Positions 46,223-58,057 of a stretch of 64,000 nucleotides of DNA are shown one piece after another (positions within the stretch are counted from its first letter, which is position 1; each line of letters starts with the position of its first letter). This DNA comes from Escherichia boydii (GTDB lineage Bacteria; Pseudomonadota; Gammaproteobacteria; Enterobacterales; Enterobacteriaceae): contig CP169086.1 in NCBI GenBank assembly GCA_041890495.1, positions 5,084,001 to 5,148,000 on the forward strand, given 5' to 3'. The notes beneath the pieces are model-generated. The model did not search any database. It was not told where the DNA came from and saw nothing but the letters and a program-made list of their open reading frames with translations. The position numbers and the translations under genes are program-made.

Positions 46223-46555
46223 TGTATTTCCCCAACTTATAGGTTTAGTGTTGTGGAACTAAAGTCTAGCCTGGCGGTTCGACTTTAGCCTGTATTGTTA
46301 GCGCCAGTTTTTAACAGACGCGACGCACGAAGAGCGCAATACAGTCCATTGCTGGCGGGTGTTGACCGCTGACGTTTCGTACGTCATTAAACATTATGCC
46401 GCTAAAGGAAGAATTGAACCAAATCATAAAATCGATTCAGCTTTGGCTTTTCCTGTAACGATTAATTTCGCGCATCAAAATAATTAGTCTGGTTAAATAC
46501 CAGTTCCGACAGGCTGAATCAATGCCAGGAGGGGCGAAAGTTTGAAGCAGGCCAC
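46223..46555 (-). promoter_or_regulatory. pts operon leader with several promoters
   Basis: 383 bp separate cysK and ptsH. This matches the K-12 arrangement, where ptsH has two main promoters with CRP, Cra and Mlc control. A likely proximal promoter is near 46,262-46,290 (minus-strand TAGACTTTAG with an AAGTCG segment upstream). I did not find a strong CRP match by eye. No gene is visible here. Confidence 0.55.
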
Positions 46556-46583
46556 AAAAAAGCACCTAAAAAGGTGCTTTTTT
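46556..46583. terminator. Terminator after cysK
   Basis: AAAAAAGCACCT and AGGTGCTTTTTT form a 12-bp stem with a short A loop, near-symmetrical. Confidence 0.88.
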
Positions 46584-46605
46584 ACGCATTTTTAACAAGC
46601 TGGCA

Positions 46606-47577
46606 TTACTGTTGCAATTCTTTCTCAGTGAAGAGATCGGCAAACAATGCGGTGCTTAAATAACGCTCACCCGATGATGGTAGAATAACCACAATATTCT
46701 TGTTGGTAAAGCTTTCATCTTCTTGTAGTTTCAACGCCGCGGCAACAGCTGCTCCAGAAGAGATACCTGCAAGAATACCTTCTTCTTCCATCAGACGACG
46801 CGCGGTAGAAATCGCTTCTTCATTGGTGATGCCAATGACTTTATCGACCAGCTTGAGATCGAGGTTAGCCGGGATAAAACCAGCGCCAATACCCTGAATT
46901 TTATGCGGGCCAGGTTTAATCTCTTCACCTGCCAGCGCCTGGGCGATAACTGGAGAATCGGTTGGCTCAACGGCGACAGAGATAAGATCGGTCTTGCCTT
47001 TGGTGCCTTTAATGTAGCGGCTGACGCCAGTCAGCGTACCGCCAGTCCCAACGCCAGCAATAAATACATCAACCTGACCGTCGGTATCTTCCCATATCTC
47101 CGGACCGGTGGTCTTTTCGTGAATTTCAGGGTTTGCCGGATTGCTGAATTGTTGCAGCAGCAGGTATTTCTCTGGATTGCTGGCGACAATTTCTTCTGCT
47201 TTTTGGATTGCGCCTTTCATGCCTTTAGCACCTTCCGTCAGCACCAGGTTTGCACCTAACGCTTTCAGCAGCTTGCGGCGTTCAATACTCATGGTTTCTG
47301 GCATGGTCAGGGTGAGTTTGTAACCGCGAGCGGCAGCTACATAGGCCAGTGCAATCCCGGTATTACCGCTGGTCGGTTCAACCAGTTCAACGCCTGGTTT
47401 CAGCACGCCGCGCTTTTCGGCATCCCAAATCATGTTGGCACCGATACGGCACTTAACGCTGAAGCTGGGGTTACGAGATTCCACCTTCGCCAGAATGCGT
47501 CCGTTACCGATGCGATTCAGGCGAACCAGCGGCGTGTGACCGATAGTCAGCGAGTTATCTTCAAAAATCTTACTCAT
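46606..47577 (-). CDS. cysK: CysK, cysteine synthase A
   Basis: 323 residues. PLP lysine K42 (SFSVKCRIG) and TSGNTG. Main O-acetylserine sulfhydrylase, inhibited and held in a complex by CysE. A CysB-type promoter lies upstream. E. coli type. Confidence 0.97.
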   Translation of the reverse strand: MSKIFEDNSLTIGHTPLVRLNRIGNGRILAKVESRNPSFSVKCRIGANMIWDAEKRGVLKPGVELVEPTSGNTGIALAYVAAARGYKLTLTMPETMSIERRKLLKALGANLVLTEGAKGMKGAIQKAEEIVASNPEKYLLLQQFSNPANPEIHEKTTGPEIWEDTDGQVDVFIAGVGTGGTLTGVSRYIKGTKGKTDLISVAVEPTDSPVIAQALAGEEIKPGPHKIQGIGAGFIPANLDLKLVDKVIGITNEEAISTARRLMEEEGILAGISSGAAVAAALKLQEDESFTNKNIVVILPSSGERYLSTALFADLFTEKELQQ

Positions 47578-47616
47578 GGCCTGTCCTTAACTGTATGAAA
47601 TTGGGATACAACAGGT

Positions 47617-47644
47617 AGCATACCCGCTCAGAGAATATGCGGAA
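47617..47644 (-). promoter_or_regulatory. Likely cysK promoter
   Basis: On the minus strand TTCCGC (-35), 16 nt, TATGCT (-10), about 40 bp before the cysK start. The weak -35 suits an activator-dependent (CysB) promoter. Confidence 0.55.
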
Positions 47645-47700
47645 GTAAGGATTTAGCATATCTATATACAGAAGGGAAATAATGACATGCAAGATGGAAT

Positions 47701-47724
47701 AAGGGGCGGCATAAGCCACCCCTG
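47701..47724 (-). terminator. Hairpin after cysZ
   Basis: GGGGCGGC and GCCACCCC pair imperfectly around ATAA. It could end the cysZ transcript before the cysK promoter. No long T run follows. Confidence 0.5.
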
Positions 47725-47761
47725 TTTCACACAAACGGTTTACAAAATAACCGGTAGATTG

Positions 47762-48523
47762 TTACCGCCACATCGCGTGTTTATCGCGATAGCAATCGAC
47801 CCACATCGCCGTCGCGCCACAAACGGCAACGGGCATGATGAACAGATTAAGCAGCGGGATCATCGTAAACAGGCTGGTTAAAGCACCAAACTGCATATTG
47901 GTGATTTTGCGTGTGCGCAGGGCGGTGCGCATCTCTTTAAACGGCACTTTGTGGTTATCGAAGGGGTAATCGCAATACTGGATGGCTAACATCCAGGCGC
48001 TAAACAGGAACCACAGTACCGGCGCGACGGTTTGCCCAATACCAGGGATGAAGTAAAGAATTAGTAATACAATTGCGCGCGGCAGATACCAGGCAAATTT
48101 TTGCCATTCGCGTTTCATGATTCGCGGCACATCTTTCATGATACCGAAAATCCCGGTATCTGGCGGTGTAGCGCCAGTCAATCGTGCTTCCAGTTGTTCA
48201 GCCAATAAACCGTTAAACGGAGCGGCAATCCAGTTAGCAATCGTGGAGAAGAAATAGCCAAACACTAACAGCACAGAGATGACAGCCAGAGGCCACAACA
48301 GATAACTCAGCCATTGTAGCCAGTCCGGAACGTAACTCATGAGAGTCGGGATCCAGACATCGAGCTGTGTAAAGAGCCACCAGAATGCGCCCCCCATCAA
48401 CAAAATATTGACCAGCAGCGGTAAAATAACGAAACGCCGAATCCCAGGTTGCGAGACGAGCTTCCAGCCTTGCGCAAAATAGTAAAAACCGCTGCGTGGG
48501 GCAGATGTGAATGATGAAACCAT
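47762..48523 (-). CDS. cysZ: CysZ, sulfate permease/channel
   Basis: 253 residues, with about four long membrane helices ([69 protein letters not shown]). Takes up sulfate for cysteine synthesis. Upstream of cysK and divergent from zipA, as in K-12. E. coli type. Confidence 0.95.
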
Positions 48524-48752
48524 AATCAGGATGAGCTCCTTTTGACCAATCCCAGGAAAATTCTGCGTATTTTATCGGGTAATTGCGCAATGGACAGTTA
48601 GGATATGTTCGAAAAAACAGCAAAAAGCACGATTTCATCTATCTTTGTGCTGTGAAAGTTAATAGTGCACTTGCACTTGAGGTAATCGGCAAATACTCTT
48701 AGTGAGTAAATGTTTGCCGTGGTGGCAAGGTGTTAGAACAACAGAGAATATA

Positions 48753-49739
48753 ATGATGCAGGATTTGCGTCTGATATTAATCATTGTTGGCGCGATCGCC
48801 ATAATCGCTTTACTGGTACATGGTTTCTGGACCAGCCGTAAAGAACGATCTTCTATGTTCCGCGATCGGCCATTAAAACGAATGAAGTCAAAACGTGACG
48901 ACGATTCTTATGACGAGGATGTCGAAGATGATGAGGGCGTTGGTGAGGTTCGTGTTCACCGCGTGAATCATGCCCCGGCTAACGCTCAGGAGCATGAGGC
49001 TGCTCGTCCGTCGCCGCAACACCAGTACCAACCGCCTTATGCGTCTGCGCAGCCGCGTCAACCGGTCCAGCAGCCGCCTGAAGCGCAGGTACCGCCGCAA
49101 CATGCTCCGCATCCAGCGCAGCCGGTGCAGCAGCCTGCCTATCAGCCGCAGCCTGAACAGCCGTTGCAGCAGCCAGTTTCGCCACAGGTCGCGCCAGCGC
49201 CGCAGCCTGTGCATTCAGCACCGCAACCGGCACAACAGGCTTTCCAGCCTGCAGAACCCGTAGCGGCACCACAGCCTGAGCCTGTAGCGGAACCTGCTCC
49301 AGTTATGGATAAACCGAAGCGCAAAGAAGCGGTGATTATCATGAACGTCGCGGCGCATCACGGTAGCGAGCTAAACGGTGAACTGCTTCTTAACAGCATT
49401 CAACAAGCGGGCTTCATTTTTGGCGATATGAATATTTACCATCGTCATCTTAGCCCGGATGGCAGCGGCCCGGCGTTATTCAGCCTGGCGAATATGGTGA
49501 AACCGGGAACCTTTGATCCTGAAATGAAGGATTTCACTACTCCGGGTGTCACTATCTTTATGCAGGTACCGTCTTACGGTGACGAGCTGCAGAACTTCAA
49601 GCTGATGCTGCAATCTGCGCAGCATATTGCCGATGAAGTGGGCGGTGTCGTGCTTGACGATCAGCGCCGTATGATGACTCCGCAGAAATTGCGCGAGTAC
49701 CAGGACATCATCCGCGAAGTCAAAGACGCCAACGCCTGA
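48753..49739 (+). CDS. zipA: ZipA, FtsZ-anchoring division protein
   Basis: 328 residues. An N-terminal membrane anchor ([20 protein letters not shown]), a charged stretch, a long Pro/Gln-rich linker (about 86-185) and the C-terminal FtsZ-binding domain. Tethers FtsZ tails at the septum. Start MMQDLRL at 48753; an upstream ATG at 48702 adds 17 unmatched residues. E. coli type. Confidence 0.96.
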
Positions 49740-49769
49740 TACACTTAAGGCAAATTAACTCCTCTTCGA

Positions 49770-49792
49770 ACCCCCGCTTGTCGGGGGTTTTT
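49770..49792 (+). terminator. Terminator between zipA and ligA
   Basis: ACCCCCG and CGGGGGT with a 4-nt loop, then TTTTT, 30 bp after zipA and 18 bp before ligA. Confidence 0.85.
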
Positions 49793-49806
49793 AGCATTGA
49801 TGGTGC

Positions 49807-51825
<2,019 letters not shown>

Positions 51826-51826
51826 G

Positions 51827-52045
51827 ATGGAAAAAGAGCAGCTGATTGAAATAGCCAATACGATAATGCCGTTTGGCAAATACAAAGGGCGTCGCTTAAT
51901 CGACCTGCCGGAGGAGTATCTGCTGTGGTTTGCCCGCAAAGATGAGTTCCCGGCAGGGAAGCTCGGTGAGCTAATGCAAATCACGCTGCTGATTAAAACC
52001 GAGGGGCTGACGCAACTGGTCCAGCCCCTGAAGCGTCCGCTTTAA
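51827..52045 (+). CDS. ypeB: YpeB, DUF3820 small protein
   Basis: 72 residues. Conserved MPFGKYKGRRLIDLPEEYLLWFARK, the core of DUF3820, similar to short nuclease-associated motifs. Function unknown. Directly after ligA, so probably cotranscribed. Ends with a 4-nt overlap of the convergent yfeH. Confidence 0.9.
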   Translation: MEKEQLIEIANTIMPFGKYKGRRLIDLPEEYLLWFARKDEFPAGKLGELMQITLLIKTEGLTQLVQPLKRPL

Positions 52046-53040
52046 GCTTTATCGGCGCTGCTTTCCTGCTGCGCCTGTAACTGTTCGGTCTGGCGTTTGT
52101 ATCGACGCGCCAGCACCGCACAGACCATCAATTGGATCTGATGGAAAATCATCAGGGGCAGCACCATCATACCGATCACCGATGTGGGGAACAGAATGTT
52201 TGCCATCGGGATGCCATTTGCCAGACTCTTTTTCGAACCACAAAAGACGATAGTAATTTCATCTGCCTTATTGAAGCTCAGTCGGCGTGCCATAAAGACG
52301 TTAACTACAATCACGATAGCCAGAAGAACGCAGCTGACCACCACGATAAACAGCAATGATCCCCAGCCAACTTTATGCCAGATACCATTAACGACGGCTT
52401 CGCTGAACGCTGTATAAACCACCAACAGAATGGACGTCTGGTCAGTTTTCGCAATCCATTTTTTATTGCGCGACACCCAGTCACCAATCCACGGCCGGGA
52501 AAGATGCCCCAACACAAACGGCAGCAGCAGTTGCAGCATAATTTTACCGACCTGCTCAAGGCTGCCCCCTGCACCGTGAACATTCATCACCAGACCAACC
52601 AGCAATGGTGAAAGGAAAATCCCCAGCAGGCTGGATGCCGACGCAGAACAAACCGCTGCCGCGACGTTACCGCCCGCCATTGACGTGAAGGCGATTGCAG
52701 ACTGCACGGTAGCCGGGAGAATGCACAAGTAGAGAAAACCGGAGTAGAGCATCGGGTCGACATTTACCGGTTTCCACCAGGCAAACAGTACACCCAGAAT
52801 CGGAAACAGCACGAAGGTGCTGCACATTACCCACAAATGCAGTCGCCAGTGACCACCGCCAGCAATAATCGCCTCACGCGACAACTTCGCGCCGTGCATA
52901 AAGAACAGCAGGGCAATAGCTGCGGTGGTCAGATTTTCAAAGAAGGGGACGAAATCGCCTCTGGCCGGAAAGAAAGAGGCCAGCAACACCACCGTGATCA
53001 GGGTTAAGGTGAAAGGATCGAGGATACGAAAAAGTTTCAT
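52042..53040 (-). CDS. yfeH: YfeH, bile-acid:sodium symporter-family transporter
   Basis: 332 residues with about ten membrane segments, BASS/SBF-like family. GSKKSLANGIPMANILFP is the conserved discontinuous-helix motif. Substrate unknown. Divergent from the LysR gene yfeR, which in Salmonella represses yfeH in response to osmolarity. E. coli type. Confidence 0.92.
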   Translation of the reverse strand: MKLFRILDPFTLTLITVVLLASFFPARGDFVPFFENLTTAAIALLFFMHGAKLSREAIIAGGGHWRLHLWVMCSTFVLFPILGVLFAWWKPVNVDPMLYSGFLYLCILPATVQSAIAFTSMAGGNVAAAVCSASASSLLGIFLSPLLVGLVMNVHGAGGSLEQVGKIMLQLLLPFVLGHLSRPWIGDWVSRNKKWIAKTDQTSILLVVYTAFSEAVVNGIWHKVGWGSLLFIVVVSCVLLAIVIVVNVFMARRLSFNKADEITIVFCGSKKSLANGIPMANILFPTSVIGMMVLPLMIFHQIQLMVCAVLARRYKRQTEQLQAQQESSADKA

Positions 53041-53129
53041 AAAGACTCCAGATGATCGATGGTTCTATTGTGCTTCTTCCAGTTTGAGAAATAAAATTGA
53101 TTTATTGCATCCATTCATGAAGAAAACAG

Positions 53130-54065
53130 ATGAATTATTCTTTAAAACAATTAAAGGTTTTCGTCACAGTAGCGCAGGAGAAAAGTTTTAGTCGTGCAGG
53201 AGAGCGTATCGGCCTGAGCCAGTCGGCAGTGAGTCACAGTGTGAAGGAACTGGAAAATCATACTGGTGTTCGCCTGCTGGACAGAACCACGCGTGAAGTG
53301 GTGCTTACAGATGCAGGGCAGCAGCTGGCTTTGCGTCTTGAGCGACTGCTGGATGAACTGAACAGCACGCTCAGAGACGTGGGAAGGCTGGGCCAGCAGC
53401 TTTCGGGAACCGTGCGGGTCGCGGCCAGCCAGACGATCTCTGCGCACCTTATCCCTCAGTGTATTGCCGAGGGAAGCCAACGCTACCCGGACATTGATTT
53501 TGTGCTGCATGACAGACCGCAACAGTGGGTGCTGGAAAGCATCCGCCAGGGGGATGTTGATTTTGGTATTGTTATCGATCCCGGTCAGGTGAGCGATCTG
53601 GCGTGTGAAAGCATACTTTCGGAGCCCTTTTTGCTGCTCTGCCGAGACGACGATCCGCTGTCCACGTTACCGGAAGTTAGCTGGCAGTCCCTGCAAGGCG
53701 CGAACCTGGTTTTACAGGATTATGCCTCGGGCAGCCGTCCGCTGATTGATTCCGCGCTGGTGAATCAGGGCGTAAAGGCAACAATTGTGCAGGAGATTGG
53801 TCACCCGGCGACGCTGTTTCCCATGGTTGAAGCCGGCATTGGCATCAGCGTGTTGCCCGCCCTGGCGCTTCCCCTGCCGCAGGGAAGCCGGCTGGCCGTC
53901 AGGCGATTAACGCCCGCTATCGAGCGAAAGTTAATGCTGGTGCGGCGGAAAAATCGTTCACTCTCGGGGGCGGCGCAGGCTATCTGGGAAGTGGTGCGTA
54001 TCCAGGCACAACGATTAACCGAAGCCCGCATACGCGACCCACTGTTTAACGCATCAGAAGATTAG
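53130..54065 (+). CDS. yfeR: YfeR, LysR-type regulator
   Basis: 311 residues. HTH near 17-40 (SFSRAGERIGLSQSAVSHSV), then the LysR effector domain. Divergent from yfeH across 89 bp. Residues 1-80 equal the K-12 protein as far as I recall, while the rest (PQCIAEGSQRYPDIDFVL and on) is diverged, so a switch to backbone type occurs near 53,370. Ends with a 4-nt overlap of the convergent flxA-like gene. Confidence 0.93.
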   Translation: MNYSLKQLKVFVTVAQEKSFSRAGERIGLSQSAVSHSVKELENHTGVRLLDRTTREVVLTDAGQQLALRLERLLDELNSTLRDVGRLGQQLSGTVRVAASQTISAHLIPQCIAEGSQRYPDIDFVLHDRPQQWVLESIRQGDVDFGIVIDPGQVSDLACESILSEPFLLLCRDDDPLSTLPEVSWQSLQGANLVLQDYASGSRPLIDSALVNQGVKATIVQEIGHPATLFPMVEAGIGISVLPALALPLPQGSRLAVRRLTPAIERKLMLVRRKNRSLSGAAQAIWEVVRIQAQRLTEARIRDPLFNASED

Positions 54066-54400
54066 ATGTAGATATCGATCTGATTATTGTCTGACGGGCT
54101 GTTCACCCCTTCCACTTTGCCCAGCTTTTGCTCCTGCTTCTTCTGGGCCTCTTCGGCCTGCTGGCGCTGCAGTGCGGCGAGCTGTGCCTGCAGCACTTTG
54201 ATTTGGGTCTGAATCAGTTCCTGCTGCTTCTTCTTCTCATCGGTGCTGATGGGGCTGTTCGACAGCTCTTTTAACTGCTGGGTCAGCTTTTTGATCTTGT
54301 CGAGAATGCGGGTGATTTGCGCAGAGATATCGTTACTGCTCGAAGTGCCACTCGCGCCGCTGGTTTGAATCTGTTGGGTTGAAGCCTGAATGGTCGTCAT
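54062..54400 (-). CDS. FlxA-like coiled-coil protein
   Basis: 112 residues. Ser/Thr/Gln-rich start, then a long coiled coil (ITRILDKIKKLTQQLKEL, IQTQIKVLQAQLAALQRQ) and a polar tail. It fits the FlxA-like family; E. coli FlxA is a FliA-dependent protein of unknown function in the Qin prophage. K-12 has yfeN between yfeR and xapA; here this gene replaces it. No sigma-28 promoter is obvious. Confidence 0.75.
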   Translation of the reverse strand: MTTIQASTQQIQTSGASGTSSSNDISAQITRILDKIKKLTQQLKELSNSPISTDEKKKQQELIQTQIKVLQAQLAALQRQQAEEAQKKQEQKLGKVEGVNSPSDNNQIDIYI

Positions 54401-54607
54401 ACTTTTTCCTCGCGTTATAAAACAGAGGTATCGGCACCGACGGGATTAGCTTGAGCAAAACTGCCATATCTGGCAGGGAGTTGCATCGATACACAATCAG
54501 TATTGATGGTGCGGTGAAAGTGTATTGGAGGTCACCGGCAGTCTGAAGATATAAGACGTAAGTCATGCGATCCCCGCTGTCGCGATCTTCATCCTTAAGG
54601 AGCCTCT

Positions 54608-55432
54608 ATGACCCTCTCGAATAATCCGTGGTACTGCGCCGACATCATTCGCGCCGCTAAGCCGAACTTCACGCCCCGCGTGGCGTTTATTCTCGGCTCT
54701 GGCCTGGGCGCGCTTGCCGACCAGATTGATGACGCCGTTTCTATGAGCTACGAAAAGCTGCCGGGCTTCCCCGTGAGCACCGTGAACGGGCATGCCGGCG
54801 AACTGGTGCTCGGGCATCTGGCCGGGGTGCCGGTGGCCTGCATGAAGGGGCGCGGCCATTTCTACGAAGGGCGCGGGATGACCATCATGACCGATGCGAT
54901 CCGCACCTTTAAGCTGCTGGGGTGCGAGCTGCTGTTTAGCACCAATGCGGCGGGTACATTGCGTCCTGACGTTCAGCCAGGAAGCCTGGTTGCTCTGAGC
55001 GACCATATCAATACCATGCCGGGCACGCCGATGGTGGGGCTGAACGAGGAGCGCTTTGGCGAGCGTTTCTTCTCCCTGGCCAATGCTTACGACGCGGATT
55101 ACCGCGCCATTCTGCAAACCGTGGCGACGAAAGCCGGCTTCCCGCTCCATGAAGGGGTATTTGTTTCTTATCCCGGTCCAAATTTCGAGACGGCGGCCGA
55201 GATCCGCATGATGCAAATTATCGGCGGCGATGTGGTGGGCATGTCCGTGGTGCCGGAAGTGATTTCCGCACGCCACTGCGGCCTGAAGGTAGTGGCCGTT
55301 TCTGCGATTACCAATCTTGCGGAAGGGCTGGGCAATGTCAAACTCTCGCATGAACAAACCCTCGCTGCCGCTGAGCTTTCCCGTCAGAACTTTATCAATC
55401 TTATCTGCGGTTTTCTTCGCCATATTGCCTGA
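54608..55432 (+). CDS. xapA: XapA, xanthosine phosphorylase (purine nucleoside phosphorylase 2)
   Basis: 274 residues. Phosphate loop ILGSGLGALAD, VNGHAGELVLG, GRGHFYEGRG, and the purine-site segment SYPGPNFETAAEIRMM. Cleaves xanthosine, inosine and guanosine with phosphate. RBS AAGGAG. Followed by xapB after 51 bp. Backbone type. Confidence 0.93.
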   Translation: MTLSNNPWYCADIIRAAKPNFTPRVAFILGSGLGALADQIDDAVSMSYEKLPGFPVSTVNGHAGELVLGHLAGVPVACMKGRGHFYEGRGMTIMTDAIRTFKLLGCELLFSTNAAGTLRPDVQPGSLVALSDHINTMPGTPMVGLNEERFGERFFSLANAYDADYRAILQTVATKAGFPLHEGVFVSYPGPNFETAAEIRMMQIIGGDVVGMSVVPEVISARHCGLKVVAVSAITNLAEGLGNVKLSHEQTLAAAELSRQNFINLICGFLRHIA

Positions 55433-55483
55433 GTAAAACAACAAAGTGGCCCGGCAGGGCCACGCTGCTATAGGGGATGGGTT

Positions 55484-56740
55484 ATGAACATCACGACTCG
55501 CTTAAAGATGATGTCCTTTATGCAATATTTTATCTGGGGGAGCTGGCTGGTTACCCTCGGCGCTTACATGATTAACACCCTACACTTTACCGGCTCCGAC
55601 GTGGGCATGGTGTACAGCTCCAAAGGACTTGCCGCGATCGTTATGCCTTCGCTGGTGGGGATTATTGCCGACAAGTGGCTGCGGGCAGACCGCGCCTACG
55701 TGATTTGCCACCTCGTTTGCGCCGTCGCGCTCTGCTATGCCGCGCAGGTCAATGAGCCGGGCCTGATGTTCTGGGTCATGCTGGTGAATGCGATGGCCTT
55801 CATGCCCACGATTGCGCTGTCGAACACCATTTCCTACTCCTGTCTTGAACGGGCAGGGCTGGATACGGTGAGCCATTTCCCGCGAGTGAGGGTGTATGGC
55901 ACCGTGGGCTTTATTACCGCGATGTGGGCCATAAGCCTGATGGGGGCGGAGCTGAGCAACGTGCAGCTCTATATTGCGGCTGCCGCGTCCGTGCTGCTGG
56001 CGCTCTATTCTCTGACGTTGCCAGCCATTCCGGTTGCGACGACAAAAACGTCTCCGTCTCTGGCAAGCAAGCTGGGCCTCAATGCGTTTATCCTGTTTAA
56101 ACAGCCCCGCATGGCGGTGTTCTTTTTATTCGCGATGCTGCTCGGCGCCGTGCTGCAGATAACCAACACGTTTGGCAGCCCCTTCCTGCATGATTTTGCG
56201 CGTAATCCGACGTATGCAGATAGCTTTATCGTCAAATATCCGTCCATCCTGCTCTCCGTTTCGCAAATCGCTGAAGTGTTCTTCATTCTGACCATTCCGT
56301 ACTTCCTCGGACGATTTGGTATCAAAACCGTCATGCTGATGAGCATGGTGGCCTGGATGCTGCGGTTCGGGCTGTTTGCCTTTGGCGATCCGTCTGCAAC
56401 AGGATTTATGCTGCTCATGCTCTCAATGATTGTCTACGGCTGCGCGTTCGACTTTTTCAATATTTCAGGCTCGGTATTTGTTGAACAGGAGGTCAGCGCC
56501 GATATCCGCGCCAGCGCGCAAGGGTTGTTTATGACGACCGTTAACGGTATCGGGGCGTATTTCGGTTCGGTATTGAGCGGTATGGCAGTCGATTACTTCT
56601 CGGTGGACGGAGTGAAGGACTGGCAGACGATCTGGCTGGTATTCGCGGCCTATGCCCTGGCGCTCGCGGTGGTCTTTTATTTCAGCTTTAACTATCGCTA
56701 TACGTGTAAAAACAGCGAGATGCGCACAGTTGCGCACTAA
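55484..56740 (+). CDS. xapB: XapB, xanthosine permease (NupG family)
   Basis: 418 residues, twelve membrane segments, nucleoside:proton symporter family. QYFIWGSWLVTLGAYM at the start is typical of NupG/XapB. Works with XapA in xanthosine use. Backbone type. Confidence 0.93.
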   Translation: MNITTRLKMMSFMQYFIWGSWLVTLGAYMINTLHFTGSDVGMVYSSKGLAAIVMPSLVGIIADKWLRADRAYVICHLVCAVALCYAAQVNEPGLMFWVMLVNAMAFMPTIALSNTISYSCLERAGLDTVSHFPRVRVYGTVGFITAMWAISLMGAELSNVQLYIAAAASVLLALYSLTLPAIPVATTKTSPSLASKLGLNAFILFKQPRMAVFFLFAMLLGAVLQITNTFGSPFLHDFARNPTYADSFIVKYPSILLSVSQIAEVFFILTIPYFLGRFGIKTVMLMSMVAWMLRFGLFAFGDPSATGFMLLMLSMIVYGCAFDFFNISGSVFVEQEVSADIRASAQGLFMTTVNGIGAYFGSVLSGMAVDYFSVDGVKDWQTIWLVFAAYALALAVVFYFSFNYRYTCKNSEMRTVAH

Positions 56741-56807
56741 ATTTCCCCTCAGGGCGATGAAAGGCTTTAAGGTAGGCACATGAGTGTTATCGCCAGGATA
56801 TGTTTTG

Positions 56808-57692
56808 ATGGAACGCGCCTATCGGACCGATCTCAAGCTGCTGCGCTATTTTCTGGCCGTGGCCGAGGAACTGCATTTTGGACGGGCTGCGGCCCGTCTC
56901 AATATGTCTCAGCCGCCGTTGAGCCTGCATATTAAAGAGCTGGAAAGTCAGCTGGGCACGTTACTGTTTATTCGCCACTCGCGGAGCGTCGCGTTGACGC
57001 ATGCCGGCAAAGTGCTAATGGAAGAGTCCCGTCGGCTGCTCGCCAGTGCAAACCAGGCGCTGGCTCGCGTCGAGCAAATTGGCCGGGGGGAAGCAGGGCG
57101 CATTGAGCTCGGGATTGTGGGCACCGCCATGTGGAGTGAGGTGCGCACGGTGATGCGCGCTTTTTTGAAATCGCACCCGAATGTTGATGTCGTTTTCCGC
57201 GAGAAATCCCCGGTAATGCAGATGGCGCTGCTTGAGCGCCGGGAGCTGGATGTGGGCATCTGGCGAATGGCAACGGAACCTACCCCGGGGTTTACCAGCC
57301 TGCGGTTGCGTGAAGCGGCTTTCCTGGTGGCGATGCCGGAAGATCACCGGCTGGTGAGCGAATCATCGATTGCGCTCGCAGAGTTGCAGGACGAGTATTT
57401 TGTCACGATGCCTTCAGCGCATTCTGACTGGGCATTTTTACATCGCGTCTGCCAGCAGGCCGGGTTTTCGCCGATGATCGTGCGTGAAGCCGTTGAGCCG
57501 CAAACGGTACTGGCGATGATCAGTATGGGCATGGGGATTACGCTCGCCGCAGACAGCTACGCGCAAATGCAGTGGCCGGGCGTGGTGTTCCGCCCGCTGA
57601 AAGAGCGTATACCGGCAGATTTGTATGTAGTCTATGACGAGAAGCAGGCGACGCCAGCGGTGAAGACATTGATTGCGACGTTGAAAATGTAA
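56808..57692 (+). CDS. xapR: XapR, LysR-type activator of xapAB
   Basis: 294 residues. HTH in LHFGRAAARLNMSQPPLSLHI. Activates xapAB with xanthosine. Start ATG at 56808 (MERAYRTDLKLL); an ATG at 56784 would add eight residues. Same strand as xapAB, 67 bp downstream. Backbone type. Confidence 0.93.
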   Translation: MERAYRTDLKLLRYFLAVAEELHFGRAAARLNMSQPPLSLHIKELESQLGTLLFIRHSRSVALTHAGKVLMEESRRLLASANQALARVEQIGRGEAGRIELGIVGTAMWSEVRTVMRAFLKSHPNVDVVFREKSPVMQMALLERRELDVGIWRMATEPTPGFTSLRLREAAFLVAMPEDHRLVSESSIALAELQDEYFVTMPSAHSDWAFLHRVCQQAGFSPMIVREAVEPQTVLAMISMGMGITLAADSYAQMQWPGVVFRPLKERIPADLYVVYDEKQATPAVKTLIATLKM

Positions 57693-57704
57693 ATCGCAGA
57701 TAGC

Positions 57705-57731
57705 AAAAAAGCGCCTTTAGGGCGCTTTTTT
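57705..57731. terminator. Bidirectional terminator between xapR and the tRNA operon
   Basis: AAAAAAGCGCC and GGCGCTTTTTT pair across TTTA. Serves xapR and the leftward tRNA transcript. Confidence 0.85.
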
Positions 57732-57735
57732 ACAT

Positions 57736-57811
57736 TGGTGGGTCGTGCAGGATTCGAACCTGCGACCAATTGATTAAAAGTCAACTGCTCTACCAACTGA
57801 GCTAACGACCC
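57736..57811 (-). tRNA. lysV: tRNA-Lys(TTT)
   Basis: 76 nt with encoded CCA. 5' GGGTCGTTAGCTCAG, anticodon TTT in GACTTTTAATC, GGTTCGAATCC arm, ACGACCC acceptor. Last gene of the Val-Val-Val-Lys operon. All stems pair. Confidence 0.96.
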
Positions 57812-57815
57812 GAAG

Positions 57816-57891
57816 TGGTGGGTGATGACGGGATCGAACCGCCGACCCCCTCCTTGTAAGGGAGGTGCTCTCCCAGCTGAGCTAATCACCC
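57816..57891 (-). tRNA. valY: tRNA-Val(TAC), copy nearest lysV
   Basis: 76 nt. GGGTGATTAGCTCAGCTGG, anticodon TAC in CCTTACAAGG, GGTTCGATCC, ATCACCC acceptor, CCA encoded. Four nucleotides separate it from lysV. Confidence 0.95.
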
Positions 57892-57937
57892 ACTTCGGTA
57901 CTTCACATTTTTACAAGAAATTTAGCTGGCGAGAAAG

Positions 57938-58013
57938 TGGTGGGTGATGACGGGATCGAACCGCCGACCCCCTCCTTGTAAGGGAGGTGCTCTCCCAGCT
58001 GAGCTAATCATCC
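57938..58013 (-). tRNA. valX: tRNA-Val(TAC), middle copy, with an acceptor-stem mismatch
   Basis: Same as its neighbours except for the 5' end, GGATGAT instead of GGGTGAT (plus-strand T at 58011). This puts A3 against C70, a mismatch in the acceptor stem. The rest is intact, including the TAC anticodon and CCA. Confidence 0.93.
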
Positions 58014-58057
58014 ACTTCTCAATTTCTTGCTACACGGCGGAGACTACATAAAGTAGT

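Noticed and set aside
54563..55444. Minus-strand frame of 293 codons opposite xapA
   Set aside because: Shadow of xapA; composition not protein-like.
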